From Paragorgia papillata (taxonomy: Eukaryota; Cnidaria; Anthozoa; Scleralcyonacea; Coralliidae): a stretch of DNA of 64,000 nt. Location of the stretch: contig JAWNZC010000338.1 of NCBI GenBank assembly GCA_035771165.1, forward strand, positions 1,798,001-1,862,000, given 5' to 3'. Within the stretch, counting starts at the first letter, position 1. Every line of letters starts with the position of its first letter. The position numbers were made by a program, and so were the translations under genes. Shown in pieces: positions 22,401-35,059 of this stretch. The notes beneath the pieces are model-generated. The model did not search any database. It saw nothing but the letters and a program-made list of their open reading frames with translations, and was not told the origin of the DNA.

Positions 22401-23854
22401 CGCTCTACCATTATGGTATTGAGTAAGTCAGTCTTGTCGTAATAATTTTCAACTATTTTTATTTTTTAATAGAATTTATCAATAACCAGACATTTCTTAA
22501 ACGATCTCTAAATGTTGTCTTCGTACAAACTACGATTTATCCGTGTTAAAATAATTTGAGTGCGATAAATTGACCAATTCAACTTTGTTATGTCAATTTT
22601 GTTATCTACTACATTTAATAATTTTTGTTTAATATATTGGTTTATAAAATATTGAACATAGTGCATTAGTATAGATTCAGTAATATATTTTTTGTGTGGT
22701 AAATGTTTGAGCGCATGTCATGCGATCTGGAAATTATTCCCTTCTGAATAGTTAGAAAGAAATTGAATGGGAGACTAAAAAACAACATAGTTTGATAGGA
22801 TATTTACAGCAAACACATTGTTAAGATTAACATTTAACTGATGTAGAAGGCTTTGTAAAAGTTTAAAGTGTCTTGACGTAATATATAATAATAACGTAAT
22901 GTATAATAATGAATAAATTGTTTGCCCAAGTAAAGACGCAGAAGTTTGTCACCGAAATCAGAGTGTACGCGCACTCTTGTGCATTAACATTCATATTACG
23001 TTTGCATCAGAATATAAGTACACCATGACTAAACTATTAACTTTTGTTTATTAAATTAAACTATGTTCGTGCAACAATTTCTAACCACAAATAGATTTTC
23101 AAACTGACTATAGATAACGAAGCAGACATAGTTTAGAGCTAACTCTGGTTTAACGATTTTTCAACTTTTGGGTCAGAACAGCGTTAACCTATTGCTGCCT
23201 AAGATGTCTGAAGTTTTTTTTCCTTTCATGAGTGAAAACGTCTGGTGTTAGACAATGGCTTTGCTTCGTATATTTTACTAACATATATTTTAGTTTCAAT
23301 GTTGTATATGTCAATTTTTTTAGTACTAACAACTGACGACAGTTTGTACATCAACAGCTAACAAATCTTCAATTTCTAGCAAGTTGCTTATAGTACGTTC
23401 CCAGTAGTCACGTAATGCAAATGAGGACGAGACAAAACCCAACTCTTTAGCTTCCTTCTTTCTTTATGCAAATCTTAGGATCAGTGTTAATTGTAAGACT
23501 TATCTTAAAAACAGCTAGTAAACGAATTACAAAGGTCGTTTACTTTTGCAAAATAAATAGACTATTAAAACCGATATTTTAAAATCAAACCCAGCTTACT
23601 TTTGCAATAATCATTATTAAATAAATTAAATGCATTTTATAATTGAGAAATATAAAGTAACTATTATTCAGAAATAAAAATATAGCGTAATGTATATCGA
23701 TTCTAAAAATAGCTTTTCTATAAGACTGAAAAGTGTATTTTGCAGTCGTTAAATTCCTAAAAGTTTAAAACATACAGGGTTGTAATGACTCATAAGGAAC
23801 TCCCCATAAAATACCGGTAATTTGTAAAAATAGTCTCAACTTTGAATGCATTGC

Positions 23855-23863
23855 TATATAAAG
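23855..23863 (+). promoter_or_regulatory. TATA box, array gene unit 2
   Basis: TATATAAAG with the same downstream spacing to ATCAACAGTTACAG and the start codon as in unit 1. Confidence 0.65.
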
Positions 23864-23983
23864 AGTTGCCCAATAAAACGATCAACAGTTACAGTCCCAT
23901 TTCTTTCTATATTAAATAATTATCAGCTGTTATATACGATTTGATAAATCGTTCGGTTAATTACCTTAATCGGACTGAGGAAA

Positions 23984-25280
23984 ATGTTATTCTTGGTAAA
24001 GAACAACAAGAAATCAAGGCAGTACGAAACAAACGTAAGTAAGAAATTTCGTAGCTTATGTCAATCACCTTGTTTGCTTTTTTGTCAATACCGATCCTGG
24101 AATAAATTAAATTTCATTTATCTTGTACAATATTCAAAATGTTAAAAAAGAAGAAAGACACAGTATTCATAAATTTATTACACAACTTCAAATCTTATAC
24201 AATATGAGCAGCCAAACCATATTGCATTTATACAAGGCAATTCCAAAGCGAACTGTAATAAATTCCAGACAGTTTGGACGCAAATATTGTACAACTTATC
24301 AAATTCACACATCTAATTGTTCATGTTTATCAACAGTCATAAATATATAAACTGTTTAAACAAAGCTAAAAAAATTGAACAAAAAGTAAGTAGTCGACTA
24401 TCCAGGACTTTCCTTTTATCAATAAATTTTATAAAAAGTGCTTGATTTATATTGCGTTGTATAATATAATATAAAATATAAATAAATAAGGATTTACATA
24501 AAAGAGGAAGCAGGCAACTTCTTTTATTTTCCAGCATTAAATATAAACTTTTCGGACGTTCACCTTTCTTCCGTAAAAAAAGTTAAAAATGTATAAATAC
24601 GTCACTAGAACTACGCCTTTTATAATACTTGGTTATATTAATTAACATATAAATAAATAAATAAATAAATAAATGAATAATTAATAACTGAATAATAACA
24701 TTTGATAAGCCAGTCATTTCTTAGAAGCAAGTCCTTTTCCTCATTCAATCATTTTAAGTCTTAATTGAATCTAATCAAAATATTGCCAGGATTTCTTGAT
24801 CAATGTTGTAAAATTTTCTTGTTATAGATTTTAAGTTGTCTTTTTGTTCTACTCGTCGTTATTCGTTCCTCGTGCAGCATGGTAATTACTGCCAACAATG
24901 AAGAATATCTATCCATATTTAACCGGAGCAAACGAGCGGCCAACGACGATTGTTACGACAGCGTTTATAAATTACCGAATCCTGAAGGAATTCCAAGACA
25001 GCTGTCTTATCTCACCTGCAATAAGAAATGCCATCCCGTAGAGAGAAACGTTTCGTATGCCGTGATAGTAACCGAAACCAGGATTATCGCATGTACAAAA
25101 ACACAAGAGAAATTTCCAAAATTGCGTAGATTTGGTCCAAACATATTTCCAATCAATTTTTTCCCAAGAAAAATATGTGAGCATAATAAGTCTTCGTTAA
25201 CTACAAAGGTTGATGTTATTCATAAGAAAGGAAATACTCTGGAAGCAAAAAAAGAAACAATTGTTTACAGTTGCGAATGA
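23984..25280 (+). CDS. Secreted six-cysteine precursor, unit 2 (X/Y hybrid)
   Basis: Exons 23984-24034 and 24828-25280, phase-0 GT-AG intron of 793 bp, 167 residues. Signal peptide, RSKR site, six cysteines and both sequons are as in unit 1. Relative to unit 1 it has one silent change in exon 1 (TAC for TAT), Ser for Asn in the hydrophobic run (ILSCLF), and Val for Ala just after the internal Met; the remainder of exon 2 is identical to unit 1. Its upstream half, including intron, matches unit 4 instead. It is thus a recombinant gene: Y-type promoter, exon 1, intron and signal peptide joined to an X-type mature domain. The switch lies between 24884 and 24967. Confidence 0.75.
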
Positions 25281-26461
25281 CTTTCTTTCTACCCGAATAT
25301 AATTAGATATGATATCTACATGTAATATGGCGATACTATCTGTGATAATATATTATTATTTTATTTTGTTAATATTAATTTGCTATGTCCTATTATAAAA
25401 TTTTGAAATTGATTAGTTGTGGCATAAGTTTATGTCGACTGATAGGAACCTGTGGCAGTAAGCTGATTAAAATCCTTCTAATAGTGACTAACGAGAGTTT
25501 GTGGCTAGAGCACCTATAAAAAAAGAAAAATCATTTAATAAATGAAACAAAAATTAAGCCAGTCTTATTTGAATGAACAATTAAAATGACAGAATGACAT
25601 CTGTTGCAGTTATTTGTTTTCTTGCAGTTGAGATATTTCAGGTTGTTTGATAGGCGAATTAAACATTTTGACGTAAGGGGGGATAACGATTTATTTAAGA
25701 TAATTATATATCTTTGTTATTGTCAAACATACGCTTCCTTCGAATTAATTTGGTTTGATAATAGGAACAACATAACTTCCTCCGCTAAATCTTACGTAAT
25801 GTTAAAATGTTTAATTTGCATATCGAACAACCTGAAATATCTCAACAAAGAAACAAGGAGAAAAAAGCCGGAAAAGACGTTACACTCTTTTTTAAAGTGT
25901 TTATTAAAACAAGTAGAAATGAACATTACTTTAACCTAAGAAAGAAAAAGACTTCACAGGAAAATCGGTCATTGAATGTCAACAATTTTGAATACAGATG
26001 TCATTATGTACTTTAATATTTAGTAATCTTACCTGTTACTGGTTGCTCAGTTGTTTCAGATTATACAATGTAAGCCAATATTATGTTGGCACTTATACGT
26101 AGAACAAAAGAAGCCATTGCGCAATAAAATAAGCTTATTATGAATGCTCATTATAAATTTGCTTTAATATGCATAATTAGATATTCGATAGACTATATAC
26201 TATCTGTGTTAATTTATCATTATTATTTATTATATTAATACGAAAGTGTTTTACTAAAAACTAAAACATTTGTAGAATTAATATTACTTATCAGGTTTTT
26301 TTTGTAAACACTTGCAATTGGTCTGAATCTATGTTACCCTATTGTGTATTTAATATTTTTGTTTAAGAAAAGGATACCAATACATAAATAATTAATTTGT
26401 ACCTATTTTGTGCTTTGATTATCTTGAGTGCTAGCGTTTCTCTCCGACACACACACACACA

Positions 26462-26500
<39 letters not shown>

Positions 26501-28078
26501 TTACCTCAAAATGTTGAGTGTCGCAACTGTCAGTTTCACGCGGGGTTGCGACACTCAACATTTTGATACACGATGTTGCGACACTCAACATTTTGAGGTA
26601 AGCCCTCTTAAACTATACTATATTCGCTCTACCATTATGGTATTGAGTAAGTCAGTCTTGTCGTAATAATTTTCAACTATTTTTATTTTTTAATAGAATT
26701 TATCAATAACCAGACATTTCTTAAACGATCTCTAAATGTTGTCTTCGTACAAACTACGATTTATCCGTGTTAAAATAATTTGAGTGCGATAAATTGACCA
26801 ATTCAACTTTGTTATGTCAATTTTGTTATCTACTACATTTAATAATTTTTGTTTAATATATTGGTTTATAAAATATTGAACATAGTGCATTAGTATAGAT
26901 TCAGTAATATATTTTTTGTGTGGTAAATGTTTGAGCGCATGTCATGCGATCTGGAAATTATTCCCTTCTGAATAGTTAGAAAGAAATTGAATGGGAGACT
27001 AAAAAACAACATAGTTTGATAGGATATTTACAGCAAACACATTGTTAAGATTAACATTTAACTGATGTAGAAGGCTTTGTAAAAGTTTAAAGTGTCTTGA
27101 CGTAATATATAATAATAACGTAATGTATAATAATGAATAAATTGTTTGCCCAAGTAAAGACGCAGAAGTTTGTCACCGAAATCAGAGTGTACGCGCACTC
27201 TTGTGCATTAACATTCATATTACGTTTGCATCAGAATATAAGTACACCATGACTAAACTATTAACTTTTGTTTATTAAATTAAACTATGTTCGTGCAACA
27301 ATTTCTAACCACAAATAGATTTTCAAACTGACTATAGATAACGAAGCAGACATAGTTTAGAGCTAACTCTGGTTTAACGATTTTTCAACTTTTGGGTCAG
27401 AACAGCGTTAACCTATTGCTGCCTAAGATGTCTGAAGTTTTTTTTCCTTTCATGAGTGAAAACGTCTGGTGTTAGACAATGGCTTTGCTTCGTATATTTT
27501 ACTAACATATATTTTAGTTTCAATGTTGTATATGTCAATTTTTTTAGTACTAACAACTGACGACAGTTTGTACATCAACAGCTAACAAATCTTCAATTTC
27601 TAGCAAGTTGCTTATAGTACGTTCCCAGTAGTCACGTAATGCAAATGAGGACGAGACAAAACCCAACTCTTTAGCTTCCTTCTTTCTTTATGCAAATCTT
27701 AGGATCAGTGTTAATTGTAAGACTTATCTTAAAAACAGCTAGTAAACGAATTACAAAGGTCGTTTACTTTTGCAAAATAAATAGACTATTAAAACCGATA
27801 TTTTAAAATCAAACCCAGCTTACTTTTGCAATAATCATTATTAAATAAATTAAATGCATTTTATAATTGAGAAATATAAAGTAACTATTATTCAGAAATA
27901 AAAATATAGCGTAATGTATATCGATTCTAAAAATAGCTTTTCTATAAGACTGAAAAGTGTATTTTGCAGTCGTTAAATTCCTAAAAGTTTAAAACATACA
28001 GGGTTGTAATGACTCATAAGGAACTCCCCATAAAATACCGGTAATTTGTAAAAATAGTCTCAACTTTGAATGCATTGC

Positions 28079-28087
28079 TATATAAAG
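28079..28087 (+). promoter_or_regulatory. TATA box, array gene unit 3
   Basis: TATATAAAG, identical context to unit 2. Confidence 0.65.
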
Positions 28088-28207
28088 AGTTGCCCAATAA
28101 AACGATCAACAGTTACAGTCCCATTTCTTTCTATATTAAATAATTATCAGCTGTTATATACGATTTGATAAATCGTTCGGTTAATTACCTTAATCGGACT
28201 GAGGAAA

Positions 28208-29504
28208 ATGTTATTCTTGGTAAAGAACAACAAGAAATCAAGGCAGTATGAAACAAACGTAAGTAAGAAATTTCGTAGCTTATGTCAATCACCTTGTTTG
28301 CTTTTTTGTCAATACCGATCCTGGAATAAATTAAATTTCATTTATCTTGTACAATATTCAAAATGTTAAAAAAGAAGAAAGACACAGTATTCATAAATTT
28401 ATTACACAACTTCAAATCTTATACAATATGAGCAGCCAAACCATATTGCATTTATACAAGGCAATTCCAAAGCGAACTGTAATAAATTCCAGACAGTTTG
28501 GACGCAAATATTGTACAACTTATCAAATTCACACATCTAATTGTTCATGTTTATCAACAGTCATAAATATATAAACTGTTTAAACAAAGCTAAAAAAATT
28601 GAACAAAAAGTAAGTAGTCGACTATCCAGGACTTTCCTTTTATCAATAAATTTTATAAAAAGTGCTTGATTTATATTGCGTTGTATAATATAATATAAAA
28701 TATAAATAAATAAGGATTTACATAAAAGAGGAAGCAGGCAACTTCTTTTATTTTCCAGCATTAAATATAAACTTTTCGGACGTTCACCTTTCTTCCGTAA
28801 AAAAGTTAAAAATGTATAAATACGTCACTAGAACTACGCCTTTTATAATACTTGGTTATATTAATTAACATATAAATAAATAAATAAATAAATAAATGAA
28901 TAATTAATAACTGAATAATAACATTTGATAAGCCAGTCATTTCTTAGAAGCAAGTCCTTTTCCTCATTCAATCATTTTAAGTCTTAATTGAATCTAATCA
29001 AAATATTGCCAGGATTTCTTGATCAATGTTGTAAAATTTTCTTGTTATAGATTTTAAGTTGTCTTTTTGTTCTACTCGTCGTTATTCGTTCCTCGTGCAG
29101 CATGGTAATTACTGCCAACAATGAAGAATATCTATCCATATTTAACCGGAGCAAACGAGCGGCCAACGACGATTGTTACGACAGCGTTTATAAATTACCG
29201 AATCCTGAAGGAATTCCAAGACAGCTGTCTTATCTCACCTGCAATAAGAAATGCCATCCCGTAGAGAGAAACGTTTCGTATGCCGTGATAGTAACCGAAA
29301 CCAGGATTATCGCATGTACAAAAACACAAGAGAAATTTCCAAAATTGCGTAGATTTGGTCCAAACATATTTCCAATCAATTTTTTTCCCAAGAAAAATAT
29401 GTGAGCATAATAAGTCTTCGTTAACTACAAAGGTTGATGTTATTCATAAGAAAGGAAATACTCTGGAAGCAAAAAAAGAAACAATTGTTTACAGTTGCGA
29501 ATGA
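28208..29504 (+). pseudogene. Secreted six-cysteine precursor, unit 3, frameshifted
   Basis: Exons 28208-28258 and 29051-29504, intron as in unit 2. A run of seven T (29380-29386) replaces the six T of units 1, 2 and 4. The frame shifts there and stops at 29404, ending in KKNM; mature cysteines 5 and 6 are lost. Upstream everything is intact, including the signal peptide, RSKR and the first four cysteines, and the sequence past the shift still matches unit 2. The gene is either a very young pseudogene or the extra T is a homopolymer sequencing error in a near-identical repeat. Confidence 0.7.
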
Positions 29505-30685
29505 CTTTCTTTCTACCCGAATATAATTAGATATGATATCTACATGTAATATGGCGATACTATCTGTGATAATATATTATTATTTTATTTTGTTAATATT
29601 AATTTGCTATGTCCTATTATAAAATTTTGAAATTGATTAGTTGTGGCATAAGTTTATGTCGACTGATAGGAACCTGTGGCAGTAAGCTGATTAAAATCCT
29701 TCTAATAGTGACTAACGAGAGTTTGTGGCTAGAGCACCTATAAAAAAAGAAAAATCATTTAATAAATGAAACAAAAATTAAGCCAGTCTTATTTGAATGA
29801 ACAATTAAAATGACAGAATGACATCTGTTGCAGTTATTTGTTTTCTTGCAGTTGAGATATTTCAGGTTGTTTGATAGGCGAATTAAACATTTTGACGTAA
29901 GGGGGGATAACGATTTATTTAAGATAATTATATATCTTTGTTATTGTCAAACATACGCTTCCTTCGAATTAATTTGGTTTGATAATAGGAACAACATAAC
30001 TTCCTCCGCTAAATCTTACGTAATGTTAAAATGTTTAATTTGCATATCGAACAACCTGAAATATCTCAACAAAGAAACAAGGAGAAAAAAGCCGGAAAAG
30101 ACGTTACACTCTTTTTTAAAGTGTTTATTAAAACAAGTAGAAATGAACATTACTTTAACCTAAGAAAGAAAAAGACTTCACAGGAAAATCGGTCATTGAA
30201 TGTCAACAATTTTGAATACAGATGTCATTATGTACTTTAATATTTAGTAATCTTACCTGTTACTGGTTGCTCAGTTGTTTCAGATTATACAATGTAAGCC
30301 AATATTATGTTGGCACTTATACGTAGAACAAAAGAAGCCATTGCGCAATAAAATAAGCTTATTATGAATGCTCATTATAAATTTGCTTTAATATGCATAA
30401 TTAGATATTCGATAGACTATATACTATCTGTGTTAATTTATCATTATTATTTATTATATTAATACGAAAGTGTTTTACTAAAAACTAAAACATTTGTAGA
30501 ATTAATATTACTTATCAGGTTTTTTTTGTAAACACTTGCAATTGGTCTGAATCTATGTTACCCTATTGTGTATTTAATATTTTTGTTTAAGAAAAGGATA
30601 CCAATACATAAATAATTAATTTGTACCTATTTTGTGCTTTGATTATCTTGAGTGCTAGCGTTTCTCTCCGACACACACACACACA

Positions 30686-30726
<41 letters not shown>

Positions 30727-32305
30727 TTACCTCAAAATGTTGAGTGTCGCAACTGTCAGTTTCACGCGGGGTTGCGACACTCAACATTTTGATACACGAT
30801 GTTGCGACACTCAACATTTTGAGGTAAGCCCTCTTAAACTATACTATATTCGCTCTACCATTATGGTATTGAGTAAGTCAGTCTTGTCGTAATAATTTTC
30901 AACTATTTTTATTTTTTAATAGAATTTATCAATAACCAGACATTTCTTAAACGATCTCTAAATGTTGTCTTCGTACAAACTACGATTTATCCGTGTTAAA
31001 ATAATTTGAGTGCGATAAATTGACCAATTCAACTTTGTTATGTCAATTTTGTTATCTACTACATTTAATAATTTTTGTTTAATATATTGGTTTATAAAAT
31101 ATTGAACATAGTGCATTAGTATAGATTCAGTAATATATTTTTTGTGTGGTAAATGTTTGAGCGCATGTCATGCGATCTGGAAATTATTCCCTTCTGAATA
31201 GTTAGAAAGAAATTGAATGGGAGACTAAAAAACAACATAGTTTGATAGGATATTTACAGCAAACACATTGTTAAGATTAACATTTAACTGATGTAGAAGG
31301 CTTTGTAAAAGTTTAAAGTGTCTTGACGTAATATATAATAATAACGTAATGTATAATAATGAATAAATTGTTTGCCCAAGTAAAGACGCAGAAGTTTGTC
31401 ACCGAAATCAGAGTGTACGCGCACTCTTGTGCATTAACATTCATATTACGTTTGCATCAGAATATAAGTACACCATGACTAAACTATTAACTTTTGTTTA
31501 TTAAATTAAACTATGTTCGTGCAACAATTTCTAACCACAAATAGATTTTCAAACTGACTATAGATAACGAAGCAGACATAGTTTAGAGCTAACTCTGGTT
31601 TAACGATTTTTCAACTTTTGGGTCAGAACAGCGTTAACCTATTGCTGCCTAAGATGTCTGAAGTTTTTTTTTCCTTTCATGAGTGAAAACGTCTGGTGTT
31701 AGACAATGGCTTTGCTTCGTATATTTTACTAACATATATTTTAGTTTCAATGTTGTATATGTCAATTTTTTTAGTACTAACAACTGACGACAGTTTGTAC
31801 ATCAACAGCTAACAAATCTTCAATTTCTAGCAAGTTGCTTATAGTACGTTCCCAGTAGTCACGTAATGCAAATGAGGACGAGACAAAACCCAACTCTTTA
31901 GCTTCCTTCTTTCTTTATGCAAATCTTAGGATCAGTGTTAATTGTAAGACTTATCTTAAAAACAGCTAGTAAACGAATTACAAAGGTCGTTTACTTTTGC
32001 AAAATAAATAGACTATTAAAACCGATATTTTAAAATCAAACCCAGCTTACTTTTGCAATAATCATTATTAAATAAATTAAATGCATTTTATAATTGAGAA
32101 ATATAAAGTAACTATTATTCAGAAATAAAAATATAGCGTAATGTATATCGATTCTAAAAATAGCTTTTCTATAAGACTGAAAAGTGTATTTTGCAGTCGT
32201 TAAATTCCTAAAAGTTTAAAACATACAGGGTTGTAATGACTCATAAGGAACTCCCCATAAAATACCGGTAATTTGTAAAAATAGTCTCAACTTTGAATGC
32301 ATTGC

Positions 32306-32314
32306 TATATAAAG
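32306..32314 (+). promoter_or_regulatory. TATA box, array gene unit 4
   Basis: TATATAAAG, identical context to units 2 and 3. Confidence 0.65.
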
Positions 32315-32434
32315 AGTTGCCCAATAAAACGATCAACAGTTACAGTCCCATTTCTTTCTATATTAAATAATTATCAGCTGTTATATACGATTTGATAAAT
32401 CGTTCGGTTAATTACCTTAATCGGACTGAGGAAA

Positions 32435-33727
32435 ATGTTATTCTTGGTAAAGAACAACAAGAAATCAAGGCAGTATGAAACAAACGTAAGTAAGAAATTT
32501 CGTAGCTTATGTCAATCACCTTGTTTGCTTTTTTGTCAATACCGATCCTGGAATAAATTAAATTTCATTTATCTTGTACAATATTCAAAATGTTAAAAAA
32601 GAAGAAAGACACAGTATTCATAAATTTATTACACAACTTCAAATCTTATACAATATGAGCAGCCAAACCATATTGCATTTATACAAGGCAATTCCAAAGC
32701 GAACTGTAATAAATTCCAGACAGTTTGGACGCAAATATTGTACAACTTATCAAATTCACACATCTAATTGTTCATGTTTATCAACAGTCATAAATATATA
32801 AACTGTTTAAACAAAGCTAAAAAAATTGAACAAAAAGTAAGTAGTCGACTATCCAGGACTTTCCTTTTATCAATAAATTTTATAAAAAGTGCTTGATTTA
32901 TATTGCGTTGTATAATATAATATAAAATATAAATAAATAAGGATTTACATAAAAGAGGAAGCAGGCAACTTCTTTTATTTTCCAGCATTAAATATAAACT
33001 TTTCGGACGTTCACCTTTCTTCCGTAAAAAAGTTAAAAATGTATAAATACGTCACTAGAACTACGCCTTTTATAATACTTGGTTATATTAATTAACATAT
33101 AAATAAATAAATAAATAAATAAATGAATAATTAATAACTGAATAATAACATTTGATAAGCCAGTCATTTCTTAGAAGCAAGTCCTTTTCCTCATTCAATC
33201 ATTTTAAGTCTTAATTGAATCTAATCAAAATATTGCCAGGATTTCTTGATCAATGTTGTAAAATTTTCTTGTTATAGATTTTAAGTTGTCTTTTTGTTCT
33301 ACTCGTCGTTATTCGTTCCTCGTGCAGCATGGTAATTACTGCCAACAATGAAGAATATCTATCCATATTTAACCGGAGCAAACGAGCGGCCAACGACGAT
33401 TGTTACGACAGCGTTTACAAATTACCGAATCCTGAAGGAATTCCAAGACAGCTGTCTTATCTCACCTGCAATAAGAAATGCCATCCCGTAGAGAGAAAAG
33501 TTTCGTATGCCGTGATAGTAACCGAAACCAGGATTATCGCATGTACAAAAACACAAGAGATATTTAAAAAATTTGGTAGATTTGGTCCAAACATATTTCC
33601 AATCAATTTTTTCCCCCAAAAAAAATGTGAGCATGGTAAGTCGTTAACTACAAAGGTTGATGTTATTCATAAGAAAGAAAATACTCTGGAAGCAAAAAAA
33701 GAAACAATTGTTTACAGCTGCAAATGA
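32435..33727 (+). CDS. Secreted six-cysteine precursor, unit 4 (paralogue Y)
   Basis: Exons 32435-32485 and 33278-33727, phase-0 GT-AG intron, 166 residues (one codon deleted). Signal peptide and RSKR site are as in unit 2. All six mature cysteines are kept, but the mature domain differs from units 1-3 in about ten residues: the first sequon is lost (KVS for NVS), EKFPKLR becomes EIFKKFG, RKIC becomes KKC context with Gln, the second sequon is lost (GKS), and the final Glu is Lys. By hand count almost all changes alter the protein. This is the only unit whose 3' half is Y type. A Penelope-like element begins ~1.2 kb downstream. Confidence 0.75.
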
Positions 33728-34918
33728 ATTTCTTTCTACCAGAATATAATTAGATATGATATCTACATGTAATATGGCTACTATATACTATCTGTGATAA
33801 TATATTATTATTTTATTTTGTTAATATTAATTTGCTATGTCCTATTATAAAATTTTGAAATTTATTAGTTATGGCATAAGTTTATGTCGGTTGATAGAAA
33901 CCTGTAGCAGTAAGCTGATTAAAATCCTTCTAATAGTGACTAGCGAGAGTTTGTGGCTAGACCACCTATAAATAAAGAAAAATCATTTAATAAATGAAAC
34001 AAAAATTAAGCCAGTCTTATTTGAATGAACACAAAAAATGACAGAATAACATCTGTTGCAGTTATTTGTTAACTTGCAGTTGAGATATTTCAGGTTGTTT
34101 GATAGGTGAATTAAACATTTTGACGTAAGGGGGGATAACGATTTATTTAAGATAATTATATATCTTTGTTATTGTCAAACATACGCTTCCTTCGAATTAA
34201 TTTGATTTGATAATAGGAACATTATATAACTTTCTCCGCTAAGTCTTACGTAATGTTAAAATGTTTAATTTGCATATTGAACAACCGGATATATCTCAAC
34301 AAAGAAACAAGGAGAAAAAAACTGGAAAAGACGTTACTCTTTTTTTAAGTGTTTATTAAAACAAGTAGAAATGAACATTACTTTAACCTAAGAAAGAAAA
34401 AGACTTCACAGGAAAATCGTTCATTGAATGTCAACAATTTTGAATACAGATGTCATTATGTACTTTAATCTTTAGTAATCTTACGTGTTACTGGTTGCTC
34501 AGTTGTTTCAGTTTATACAATGTAAGCCAATATTATGTTGGCATTTATACGTAGACCAAAAGAAGCTATTGCGCAATAAAATATGCTTATTATAAATGCT
34601 TATTATAAATTTGCTTTAATATGAATAATTAGATATTCGATAGACTATATACTATCTGTGTTACTTTATCATTACTATTTTTTATATTAATACGAAAGTG
34701 TTTTACTAAAAACTAAAACATTTGTAGAATTAATATTACTTATCAGGTTTTTTTTGTAAACAGTTGCAATTGGTCTGAATCTATGTTACCCTATTGTGTA
34801 TTTAATACTTTTGTTTAAGAAAAGGATACCAATACATAAATAATTAATTTGTACCTATTTTGTGCTTTGATTATCTTGAGTGCTAGCGTTTCTCTCCGAC
34901 ACACACACACACTCATAT

Positions 34919-34974
<56 letters not shown>

Positions 34975-34989
34975 TTATTCGGTAGACTT

Positions 34990-35035
34990 GCTGTGCTACT
35001 CGGAGTTTCACGCAGTAAAGCGATCGTCAGGCAAC
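34990..35035 (-). ncRNA. Type I hammerhead ribozyme of the left PLE copy
   Basis: This is the minus-strand equivalent of the ribozyme at 38229-38274: CTGACGA, stem II CGC/GCG, GAAA, stem III CTC-C-GAG, TA. The 3' stem I strand reads GCACAGC instead of GCACAAC, which still pairs with GTTGC through a G-U wobble. It lies in the 3' UTR of the minus-strand element. Confidence 0.75.
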
Positions 35036-35059
35036 TGACAGATCTGGTGAAGCTACTCT

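Larger units (their letters stand above)
17800..34915 (+). repeat. Tandem array of four gene-bearing units
   Basis: Homologous units start at CAATTCAACTTTG at 17854, 22575, 26799 and 31025. Units 2 and 3 are 4224 and 4226 bp; unit 1 is ~4.72 kb owing mainly to a ~310-bp insertion at 18.59 kb and small indels. Unit 4 ends where a Penelope-like element begins. Each unit holds, in order: spacer, TATA box, exon 1, ~0.8-1.0-kb intron, exon 2, a degenerate TTAA-type MITE, and a (CA)n(TA)n tract followed (units 1-3) by a hammerhead half-repeat. Units 2 and 3 are almost identical. The 5' half of unit 1 and the 3' half of unit 4 are diverged from the rest, so the array is a recombination product of two older paralogues. 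Confidence 0.95.

Noticed and set aside
21380..30240. Repeated 111-aa and 69-aa frames in the gene array
   Set aside because: They read through a degenerate inverted-repeat MITE also found intact at 14.24-14.72 kb; recurrence reflects unit duplication.
24123..32988. Repeated 75-aa plus-strand and 66-aa minus-strand frames in the array
   Set aside because: They fall inside the intron of the two-exon gene and are not kept open in unit 1, where this region is diverged.
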